A stretch of 33,129 nt of DNA from Phyllobacterium phragmitis (GTDB taxonomy: Bacteria; Pseudomonadota; Alphaproteobacteria; Rhizobiales; Rhizobiaceae). The stretch is taken from positions 1 through 33,129 of the forward strand of contig NZ_PVBR01000034.1 in assembly GCF_002980495.1 (NCBI RefSeq), read 5' to 3'. The notes under the pieces are model-generated. The model did not search any database and was not told the DNA's origin. It saw only the letters and a list, made by a program, of their open reading frames with translations. This document shows positions 16,571-24,600 of the stretch, in pieces. The position numbers and the translations under genes were made by a program. Within the stretch, counting starts at the first letter, position 1. Every line of letters begins with the position of its first letter.

Positions 16571-17938
16571 TCAGTGCTCGCGAGCGTGAACAGGACACGC
16601 ACTGTGGGAATGCTCGGCGGTTTCCGAAATTGCGGCGGGTTGAAGCGCCGAACGACAAAGTTCGGGCTGGATCGCCCACAGCTTCGTTCGGTCGCGCCCC
16701 TCCATGAGCATGGACGGTGGTGTGAGATGTACCGCAGGAAGCGGCGCGCCTACCGGTCCGACAAGTGAGAGTTGTAGACTGGAAGCGACTTCCAGCGCGA
16801 TGATCTCAAGCTCGAGCTTCGCCAGCGCCGCGCCGACGCATACGCGCGGCCCCGTCCCGAATGGAAGGTAGGCTTTCGTGTTATACGTCCTGTCGAGCCG
16901 GAACTCCTCGGGGGCATCCCAGAAGCGCGCCGAATGATGGAGCGTCCATGGCGACACCATGATGGATGTGCCGCGGCGCAACCTCCGGCCGCCAAACTCC
17001 ATATCCTGCCTTGTGCCACGCGCAAACCAATAGGCGGACGGATATAGCCGCAGGACTTCCTGGGTTGCGGCCAGAGCCGTGCTCGCCGAAGACAGTTTCG
17101 CATAGTCGAGATCACCATTCTCATCGCGCACCGTGGCACTTTCAGCCGCAATCCGGTCGGCGAGCCCCGGCACGGTCGCCAAGGCGTGGAGAAGCCAAGC
17201 CGTGGCGGAGCCCGTGGTGTCCGAACCGATGAGCAGAAGCGTCAGTATCTCGCTGGCAGTATCACGATCGGAAAGATTCAGCTCATCCAGAGAACGGCTC
17301 ATCCCCGCATCGGGAGCCCGTTCACGAACGCGGCGGACTATCAGCTCCATGGTCTCCTTGGCGGCTGCCCTGCGGCGCTGCCGCTCCGCGCGCTTCCATG
17401 GCAGGAATGGCGCAGATCGAAATATCTCGTCGGCCAGATCGTTCTCCACCTGCCTGAGGGCTGCGATGAGTTGCTCCTCTTCGGCCGGAGAAAGGGCTCC
17501 AGGGCCGAACGCCACGATACAGATGAGGCGTAGCGCCAGACTCGCGCCGAACTGACGAGCATCGAAATGTCCCGTTCTCGTCACGTCCGCTATTGCCCGG
17601 CGCACCTCCGAGGCCAGCACCGGCGTCAACCGCTCGACAACGACACGCGCCAGTGTCGAATGGTACACAGCATGCCGCCGTTTACGCTCCTCACCTGTCA
17701 GAACGATGATATTGTTGCCGGTAATTGCGCGGAACTTTGCGGTCATCGGACCCTTGTCTATCAAGTCCTCCGACGTCTTCAAAAGCGGCTTGATGTACTC
17801 CGGGTCGGCAAGCAGGTATACGGGCCGAAAGCCAATATTGAGCGGGACCAGAGGCTCTGTCGCCGCATCTGCTTTATCCACAAGACAGGCCAGCGGATCA
17901 CGCCGGAATGCTGGAGTGTCCGAGAACATATGTTTCAT
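16571..17938 (-). CDS. Cytochrome P450 (second of two paralogues)
   Basis: 455 residues from ATG 17938, with AGGA about 10 bp upstream. The I-helix oxygen-activation motif is LIGSDTTGSATAW (236-248). ExxR is EVLR (294-297), and the heme loop is FGTGPRVCVG with Cys367. There is no membrane anchor, so it is a soluble bacterial class enzyme that takes electrons from a ferredoxin or similar partner; none is encoded nearby. It begins MKHMFSDTPAFRRDPL, closely like the neighbouring P450, and both end in a variable tail carrying CPVHA, so they arose by duplication. It likely oxidises the product of this cluster. It follows its paralogue after 87 bp. Confidence 0.95.
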   Translation of the reverse strand: MKHMFSDTPAFRRDPLACLVDKADAATEPLVPLNIGFRPVYLLADPEYIKPLLKTSEDLIDKGPMTAKFRAITGNNIIVLTGEERKRRHAVYHSTLARVVVERLTPVLASEVRRAIADVTRTGHFDARQFGASLALRLICIVAFGPGALSPAEEEQLIAALRQVENDLADEIFRSAPFLPWKRAERQRRRAAAKETMELIVRRVRERAPDAGMSRSLDELNLSDRDTASEILTLLLIGSDTTGSATAWLLHALATVPGLADRIAAESATVRDENGDLDYAKLSSASTALAATQEVLRLYPSAYWFARGTRQDMEFGGRRLRRGTSIMVSPWTLHHSARFWDAPEEFRLDRTYNTKAYLPFGTGPRVCVGAALAKLELEIIALEVASSLQLSLVGPVGAPLPAVHLTPPSMLMEGRDRTKLWAIQPELCRSALQPAAISETAEHSHSACPVHAREH

Positions 17939-18025
17939 GACAGAAAATCCTATCGCTGACGGTTATATCAAGATCGCTTCGTCGTTGGCGGCACCTCAGC
18001 CTTCATGGGAGCACGCGCCCTCACT

Positions 18026-19390
18026 TCACGTCCCCCCGTGAGCGTGAACAGGACACCCGCTGCGGAAAGGCTCGGCCAGTTCTGAAGATGTGAACTCATC
18101 CGACGCGAGCCCAGAATTCTTGGATGGGCTTGTCCGAATACTTTGTCGCTCGCGGGCTTCCATCGGAATGGCGGGAGGGGAAAGATGCACCCCCGGTACC
18201 GGCGCGCCGAGTGGCTCCTTGGCCACGAGCCGCATGGCCGACGCCACCTCGAGCGTGATGATCTGGAGCTCGAGAAACGCAAGCGCCTGACCAATGCATA
18301 CGCGCGGCCCAGTTCCGAAAGGAATGTACGCCTTGGCGGTGTAGTTCCTGTCGAGCCGGAATTCGTTTGGCGCCTCCCAGAAGCGCGAGCAGCGATGGAA
18401 AAGCCACGGCGATACGATGATGGCTGTGCCGCGGCGTAATTTTCGACCGCCAAACTCGACATCTTCTCGCACACCGCGCCCAGTCCAATAGCCGGGCGGG
18501 AAGAGCCGGAGTACCTCGCGCACGGCTGCGGTGGTGGTCGTAGCCGATGCAAGTTTTGCGAAATCGATCTCGCCCTCATCGTCGCGGACGGCATCGGCCT
18601 CAGCCGCGATCTGATCGGCCAATTCCGGCATGGTCGCCATGGTGTGGCAGAGCCAGGCAACGGTAGCCCCTGTCGTGTCGTGGCCCGCAAGGAGAAGTGT
18701 CAGGATTTCGTCTGCCGTATCGCGGTCGGAAAGTCCAAGTTCGCCGTAGCTGCGGATAATGGCGGATTCCGGTGCGCGCTGGCGAACGCGGCGTACGACG
18801 CCGATCATATCCTGTTTGAAACCCTCGATCCGGCGGCGCTGCGCGAGATATGCCCAGGGCATCTGCAGGGGGCCAAAGATTGTGTTAGCGAGTTCGACCA
18901 TCGCCTGTCGGAGCGCTTGAATGACAATTTCTACATCCTCCGGGGAAAGGGCGTTGGCGCCGAACGAAACGACCGAGACAAGACGCAACGCCACACTCGC
19001 GCCAAATTGGCGTGCGTCGAATGTTCCGTCTTTCATGACTTCCGCGATCGCCATGCGGGTTTCACGTGCCAGCATCGGTGTGAGACCTTCCACCGCTGTA
19101 CGCCCCACGACCGAATGCAACACGGCGCGTCGGCGCTTGTTTTCCTCGCCTCCGAGAACAGTGACGTTGTTGCCGGTAACAGCGCGGACTTTCTTGACCA
19201 TCGGGCCTTTGTCCATCACCTCTTCCGGCATTTTCAGCAGCGGCTTGATGTAGTCGGGGTCGGTCAGCAGGAATAAGGGCCGCATACCGAACGCCAGAGG
19301 CATCAGGGGCTCGGTCGCCGTCGTTCCACGCTCAACCAAAAAGGAGAGCGGATCACGCCGGAATGGCGCAACATCTGAAAACATGCGCAT
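18026..19390 (-). CDS. Cytochrome P450 (first of two paralogues)
   Basis: The start at 19390 (MRMFSDVAPFRRDPL) is chosen because GGAGG lies 8 bp upstream; an ATG at 19405 is in frame but poorly placed. The 454 residues contain LLAGHDTTGATVAW (I-helix, about 233-246), EVLR (292-295), and FGTGPRVCIGQALA with Cys365. Soluble, no signal peptide. The C-terminus ends CPVHAHGGT, matching the CPVHA tail of the paralogue at 16571. The heme-loop DNA also occurs as a remnant at 7531-7683. It starts 65 bp after the sulfotransferase stop. It is expected to hydroxylate or otherwise oxidise a hydrophobic intermediate before glycosylation or sulfation. Confidence 0.95.
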   Translation of the reverse strand: MRMFSDVAPFRRDPLSFLVERGTTATEPLMPLAFGMRPLFLLTDPDYIKPLLKMPEEVMDKGPMVKKVRAVTGNNVTVLGGEENKRRRAVLHSVVGRTAVEGLTPMLARETRMAIAEVMKDGTFDARQFGASVALRLVSVVSFGANALSPEDVEIVIQALRQAMVELANTIFGPLQMPWAYLAQRRRIEGFKQDMIGVVRRVRQRAPESAIIRSYGELGLSDRDTADEILTLLLAGHDTTGATVAWLCHTMATMPELADQIAAEADAVRDDEGEIDFAKLASATTTTAAVREVLRLFPPGYWTGRGVREDVEFGGRKLRRGTAIIVSPWLFHRCSRFWEAPNEFRLDRNYTAKAYIPFGTGPRVCIGQALAFLELQIITLEVASAMRLVAKEPLGAPVPGVHLSPPAIPMEARERQSIRTSPSKNSGLASDEFTSSELAEPFRSGCPVHAHGGT

Positions 19391-19455
19391 CGTTGAATCC
19401 TCCATGTGTTTGGGGTAGCACCCGCGACTTGACCTCAGAGGCGACCGGGGTATTC

Positions 19456-20640
19456 TCAGTTAAATCCGTGCTCTTTGCGGTAATCTTCATAGAGGTCGCG
19501 AAGCTCGGTGGATGTGATCCCCCACTTGTCGCCTGCGTATTCGTGCGGACCGTTCTTCGTGGTCGGACTGGCCACGATCCACTCACGCATGTTCTGCTCG
19601 GCAAGCGGCGAAAGCGTCAGTCCGAAATATCTGTAGATGGAACGCACCGTCCCCAATGCGTCCGCCTCGAAATCGCGGTGATCGACGTCGAAGAATTGCG
19701 AGGCGCGACCCCGGCGGGCTTCATCCGCCCTATCCAGAGCTTTGCGCCAAAAGGGAGCTTCCCTGGGCCCGATAGCCTCAGGTCGTGCATTCTCCCCATG
19801 AATGGCGTGCTCGAGCATGTACCAAAGGCTGCATAGGGACGGTATCGTCTTGAGCGGATCCCTATGCGTCTGGATGATGCACGCGTCCGGGAATATATCG
19901 AACAGATTATCCATTTCGGTCATGTGGTAATTTTCCTTGAGGAGCCAGCGCCGATCCGGCTCACCACTCCCGATAAGGCGCAGGATATCCGCATAGCGGC
20001 GATAGGCGGCCAGATGGCTGTGCGTTTGATAAAATCGGCCATATGAGCGGAGGAATGGAGCCAGTTCATAGCGCAAGAAGCTCTGGCACAGCGCCTTTTT
20101 GCACTCCTCCACCTCGTCCGCGAGAATGTCGTGCGCCTTAATCATTCCCGGCATGTGGGATATCATCATTGTCGAATGAGCGACGGCGGCGCGGTATGAA
20201 GGGTTGGTCTTCCAGCTCTCGCGCGGCGGACGGATCTGGGGCTTTTGCGCGAGCCAGAACTCCACGCCCTGGAACTGTGGATCCATTGAGAGAAGCCTGT
20301 GGAGCGCGGTCGTTCCACTGCGTGGAAGGCCAATGATCACGACGGGCTTTTTGATCGGCATCGACAGGACGTGAGGATTCTCCGCCCAGCCTTTTTCCGC
20401 GTATAATCGCGCAGTTAGCGGGCTAAGAAAGTAGTAGTTGTAGACAAATTCCAGACCACGCTCACTGACCTTCACGTCAGTATCGAATCCGTCGAGTAGC
20501 GCGCGAAACGCGTCGCGGTAGGCCGGATCGCCAAAGTCATGCAGACCCGTCTGAGCAATGGCGGCTTCGTGGAGATCATCCTCGCAATCCGAGAGTTTTC
20601 TTTTCACGGCAATCGCATTAGTCATTGTTACAGCAGTCAT
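19456..20640 (-). CDS. Sulfotransferase family protein
   Basis: 394 residues from ATG 20640, with GGAGGAAGG just upstream. Residues 99-111 (PVVIIGLPRSGTT) form the 5'-phosphosulfate loop for PAPS. 'IIQTHRDPLKTIPS' (255-268) carries the 3'-phosphate-binding Arg/Ser segment. Size and motifs fit the Sulfotransfer_3-type bacterial enzymes, which move sulfate from PAPS to hydroxyl groups of lipids or small molecules. It is cytoplasmic with no signal peptide. This is the first gene of the central block, with a promoter about 300 bp upstream. It would modify a hydroxyl made by the P450s. The substrate is unknown. Confidence 0.9.
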   Translation of the reverse strand: MTAVTMTNAIAVKRKLSDCEDDLHEAAIAQTGLHDFGDPAYRDAFRALLDGFDTDVKVSERGLEFVYNYYFLSPLTARLYAEKGWAENPHVLSMPIKKPVVIIGLPRSGTTALHRLLSMDPQFQGVEFWLAQKPQIRPPRESWKTNPSYRAAVAHSTMMISHMPGMIKAHDILADEVEECKKALCQSFLRYELAPFLRSYGRFYQTHSHLAAYRRYADILRLIGSGEPDRRWLLKENYHMTEMDNLFDIFPDACIIQTHRDPLKTIPSLCSLWYMLEHAIHGENARPEAIGPREAPFWRKALDRADEARRGRASQFFDVDHRDFEADALGTVRSIYRYFGLTLSPLAEQNMREWIVASPTTKNGPHEYAGDKWGITSTELRDLYEDYRKEHGFN

Positions 20641-20659
20641 CAGCCTTCCTCCAGTTCCG

Positions 20660-20869
20660 CTATCGCGCTACGCCTTCACGGCCAATGCAGGTCCCGCGGG
20701 TGCCGGCATCGTTTGACGACACGATCATTTGCAACAGGCTCTCTCCGGCGTTTGATGACGACGGCGATATGATTTCCCGGCGACGGCCGCCATCCATCGA
20801 TGGCTTGGCCGACCAAACGTCCAAATGCATCAGCAGAATATTAGGCGACGAAGTTAAATATAACTCCAC
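20660..20869 (-). CDS. Possible small ORF in the sulfotransferase leader
   Basis: A 69-codon frame from GTG 20869 (or an internal ATG at 20827) ends 19 bp before the sulfotransferase. It lies in the long leader downstream of the predicted promoter. There is no clear ribosome binding site and no family I know. The 3' two thirds have coding-like GC, the start is AT-rich. It may simply be non-coding leader. Confidence 0.2.
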   Translation of the reverse strand: MELYLTSSPNILLMHLDVWSAKPSMDGGRRREIISPSSSNAGESLLQMIVSSNDAGTRGTCIGREGVAR

Positions 20870-20940
20870 CCCAAGGGATAAAGTTTACACGAAGTAAGAC
20901 ATCATTCGACGTCATTGTTATTCATTTCTGTGTTTTTCTA

Positions 20941-20969
20941 ACTATACTTACTATAATTTAATACTTCAA
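20941..20969 (-). promoter_or_regulatory. Likely sigma-70 promoter of the biosynthetic block
   Basis: On the minus strand TTGAAG (20964-20969), a 17-bp spacer, TATAGT (20941-20946). The start point would be near 20934, giving a leader of about 295 nt to the sulfotransferase ATG. The -35 box overlaps an inverted repeat. Confidence 0.5.
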
Positions 20970-20985
20970 CATATAAATAGTTGAA
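20965..20985. promoter_or_regulatory. Candidate operator TTCAAC-N9-GTTGAA
   Basis: Perfect 6-bp arms with a 9-bp spacer. The left arm coincides with the -35 box of the predicted promoter. The position suits a repressor or activator site. The regulator is not identified; the AraC protein of the cluster is one candidate, although AraC sites are more often direct repeats. Confidence 0.4.
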
Positions 20986-21015
20986 TTTATACATCATTAC
21001 TGGTTGTGTAAGATT

Positions 21016-21027
21016 TTGTAATTACAA
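21016..21027. promoter_or_regulatory. Perfect palindrome TTGTAATTACAA
   Basis: A 12-bp perfect palindrome about 50 bp upstream of the predicted -35 box of the cluster promoter. It is a possible second binding site, but AT-rich DNA makes chance palindromes common. Confidence 0.35.
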
Positions 21028-21051
21028 CTATTTTATATAATGTCCGTGGCG

Positions 21052-21315
21052 CGCAAGCGCAGAGATCCTCGAAGGCCACCGAGCGCGACCTGGCCCGCAT
21101 TCAGGCGCGGGTCCGCCGTGCGAGAAAGCCACTTGCGGGCGCCGCCATAAGGCCAGGCGGTAGGCGCTGAGGCTTCGGGTTCGACGGCATGCACCAGCGT
21201 CGCCGCCGACGCGCTGAGCGCCGGTGAGACGGTCCAGACCTACAAGGATTTAGAGCGGGTGGAACGCGCCTTTCGTTGCCTGAAGACGGTCGATCTCGAC
21301 ATCGGCCCGATCCGG
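21052..21315 (+). mobile_element. IS1634-type transposase remnant
   Basis: Plus-strand frames match the C-terminal half of IS1634/IS4-like transposases: 'SSKATERDLARIQARVRRAR' (about 21064-21123), then, after a deletion and frameshift, 'ETVQTYKDLERVERAFRCLK' and 'TVDLDIGPIR' (about 21228-21315). The YxxLxxVERAFRxLK segment holds the usual catalytic Glu. Only about 260 bp are left. It marks the right border of the central enzyme block, just upstream of its promoter region. Confidence 0.8.
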
Positions 21316-21330
21316 TGCGTGTCCAGCAAC

Positions 21331-21374
21331 GCAAAACCCTAACCGGCGGAAAACACCGCCGGTTAGGGTTTTGC
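21331..21374. terminator. Strong bidirectional hairpin, probable terminator
   Basis: Perfect 18-bp arms (21331-21348 and 21357-21374) with the 8-nt loop GAAAACAC. The GC-rich core is flanked inside the stem by AAAA on the left and TTTT on the right, so an RNA from either strand would end its stem with a short U run. It lies 280 bp downstream of the autotransporter stop and could end that transcript. Confidence 0.55.
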
Positions 21375-21406
21375 AGTCTCCGATCACTCGAACTTTGGAT
21401 TAGAGC

Positions 21407-21510
21407 GGTTCCTGTTTTGATGGAAACGTCTAGCCATACACCATTCTGCTCCATCGGAACTGTGGAGATGACGAGGCATGGATTCCTGTGACAAGCACAG
21501 GAATCCATGC
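21407..21510. repeat. Dispersed intergenic repeat with hairpin
   Basis: Begins with AGAGCGGTTCCTGTTTTGAT and ends with a hairpin (arms 21476-21490 and 21496-21510, GCATGGATTCCTGTG and complement, loop ACAAG). The module 'GAGGCATGGATTCC' occurs again at 32404-32417 on the other side of the autotransporter gene. Elements of this kind are common between genes in Hyphomicrobiales. Confidence 0.6.
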
Positions 21511-21651
21511 TCACCGATGCCGCGGTTGCTACGGTTGGAATAGGGTGTTTGCCACCGTCAAGATTGAGGAACGCCTGAACGCAGCGGTTCCGGTCTAAGC
21601 GGGCACCGCTGCCGTGGTGCTATTCCGATCAGCGCCCGGTTTGTCTGCCTG

Positions 21652-24600
21652 TCACCATCTGATGCGCATGCCGACATTGCCCGAGAGGATGTGGCTGTCG
21701 CCGAAACTGTCGATGCTGGTGCGGGCGAGCGCTTCGCCGTAGACGGAGTATCTGTTGTCGTCCCAGTTGTAGCTGCCGCCCAGCCCGACGCCGCCCCACA
21801 GCGCCTCGTTCTCGGTGACGAACCGGGTCGAGGCGACGTCGACGGTGGAGCCGTTGTCGAAGTCGTAATAGAGGTTGGCGAGGCCGTAGACATGCATGCG
21901 GCGGGTCTTGCCGAGCCGGTCCTGCCATTCGCGCTCATGATCGAGGGTCAGGCCCATGCGGCCGAGCAGGCTGTCGCCGTCGTTGAGCGTCACCGTGGCG
22001 TCAAAGCCGTCGGAGAAGCCGTCGAAGTCGACGCGCGACCAGGCGAGCTGCGCCTGCGGCGTCACCGACCAGCTCGGCGCGATCGGGATGCGCTTGCCGG
22101 CCTCGATCGACAGGCCGTAGCCCGTGCCGTCATTGCCGGAGACGAGGCTTTGTCCGGCGGTGGCGGAAGAAAGGTCGCTGTCATACCAGGTGGCGCGCGC
22201 CTGGCCGTCGAGATAAAGCCCGTCATTGCCATACCAGGTCAGCGTGCCGGCGAGACCATAACCGGTCGCGTCGATCTTGCCGTCGCCATGCGGCGAGGCG
22301 ATGTCGGCTGCGATGGTGCCATAATGCAGGCTGACGCCGCCGATCAGCCGGCCGGTCGCGGTCTCGTAGAGCTGGCTGTCGACGCCGGCCTCGATCTTCC
22401 ACACCGCGGCATCGTAATCGCTGGCGCTGGTCGAGCGCTCCGGCCGGTAGCGATGGTCGGCGGCCTGGATGCTGCCCCACACGCCGAGGCTCTGCCCCTT
22501 GGCGCCGTATTCCGGGGCGACCTCTTCGGACAGACCGTCGGCGCCCTGCGCCTCGATCGTCCAGGAGCGGTTGCCGAGGCGGTGCTGCAGCGTGTCGAGT
22601 TGGTTGAAGCTCTGCAGCACGCCGGCATAGGCCTCATAGAGCGGCACGCCGGCCTGGAACTGCGGATTGTCGCCTTCCAGAAGGCTGGAGCGCAGATACC
22701 AGTCGCCGTCATCGGGCGTGGTGAGGCCGTTCTGGTAGAGCCGATAGGCATAGGCGCCGGCGACCAGCGCCTGGTCGCCCTGGAAGGTGTAATCGCCGGC
22801 CAGCGTGAATTGGCCGTTGGAGGCGCCGTCGACCTCGACGAGGCGGATGCCATTATCGGTCTGCGCCCCGCCGCCGCCGGCATTGGTGACGGCGAGCGTC
22901 GTGGCGCCCGAAGTGGCGCCCTTGACATGCAGGCGGTCGGTCTTGGCATTGTCGCCCTCGAGCTTGGTGGTGAGCGCGACGATGCCGCCGTCCTTGGCCG
23001 CATAATCGCCATTGACGGTGAGGGTGGCGCCCGGGGTGGCGCCGCCGAGGCTGACCTTGCCGGCATTGGTGAGCGCGCCGACGCTCTGGTCATAGCCCCT
23101 GAGATCGAGCGTGCCTGATGCTCCGACATTGAAGGCGGAGGCCGGGCTGAAGACATTGGCCCGGCCTGCGGCAAGCGTGCCCGATTTGACGAAGGTGGCG
23201 CCGCCATAGGTGGTGGTGGCGGAGAGGATCAGGTCGGCCGCGCCTGTCTTGGTGAGCGCGCCTGCGCCGGAGACCAGGCCGGTCAAGGTGAGATCCTCGC
23301 CGGTCTGGAAGGTGCCGCCATTGGCGTCGAGCGTCACGTTGCGGGCGGTGGAGAAGGCCGCGGTGTTGGCAAGCGTGCCGCCGTCGAGCGCAAGCCCGCC
23401 GGATGCGGCGCCGAGATTGGCGTCCTTCGCGATCCGCAGCGTGCCGGCATCGACCAGCGTGCCGCCGGTATAGGAATTGGCGCCGGTGAGCACCAGCGTG
23501 CCGAAATCGGTCTTGGCCAATTGGCCGGCGCCGGTGAGTTCTGAGGCGATGGTCGCGATATAGGCGGCGCTGTCGTCGGTGTGCTCGCCGACACGGATGC
23601 CGGTGCGCCCGGAGGTCAGCGTGATGGCGTCGCCCTTTATCGTGTAGCCGGAGACGGCGAACTGCATGCCGGCGACGCGGATGGCGCCGAGGCTGTCGTC
23701 GACGGTGACCGTGCCGGGGGCGCCCATGAACACCGGAACGCTGTCGTCGGCATAGCCGGCGGTGACGGTGCCGGCATGGTTGGTCCAGTTGGTGTTGCCG
23801 GCCGCCGCCTGCCAGACGCCGGTGCCGCCGGCGGGGCCGTTGCCGGTGGGCACGCCGCCAGCGTTCCAGAAGCTCAGCGCCTCGCCGGCGGTATAGGCGA
23901 GATTGACGCGGCCGGCCACCGAGGTCTGCACCATGAACTGGTCATCGGGCATGGCGCCGAGCGTCAGGCCGCTGCCGGACAGCGCGCCGCCATAGCGGAT
24001 GAGGCCGTAGATTCCGGCCTCGAAATCCTGGCCGGAATTGTTGGCGACGTTGAGCGTGCCGTTCAAGTCGAGATCGCCGCCGACCTCGATCATCAGCGCG
24101 TCATGGTCGCCATTGGGGGATTGGCCGTAGAGGTAATTGAGGCTGCTGCCGGGATCGAGCGCCAGGCTGCCTTTGATGGTCAGGGCGTTGAAGCCGCTGT
24201 CGCCGGCCACGTCCTCAGCCGTGAGATCGGCCCCGGCGGCGACGGTGACATCGCCGCCGATGGTGCCCTTGCCGGAGAGCGTGCCGGCATTGACCATGGT
24301 CGGGCCGGTGGCGGCCGACTGGTCGCCATTGACGTTGAGCCTGCCGGACGAGACCGTGGTCGCGCCCTTGTAGCTGTTTTTGCCGGTCAAAGTGGTGACG
24401 CTGGCGGGGCCGCCGGCCTGCGTCAGCGCGCCGGCGCCGGTGACGAGGCCGTCATACTGATAGGCGTCGGCGCGGTCGAAGACGAGCGTGGTGCCGCCGG
24501 CAAGCGCGACGCTGCCGGTGTCGCCGCCCAGCGTGCCGCTGCTGCCACCATTGCCGACATGCAGCGCGCCCGAGGCAACGTTGAACGTGCCCGCATAGGT

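Noticed and set aside
17959-18003. 12-codon frame MKAEVPPTTKRS between the two P450 genes, considered as a tiny precursor peptide
   Set aside because: Its ribosome binding site is poorly spaced and the peptide shows no known P450-linked precursor motif. I see no reason to prefer it over chance.
21691-23118. 475-codon open frame on the plus strand
   Set aside because: Antisense shadow of the autotransporter barrel region with low-complexity Ala/Gly/Val/Arg composition.
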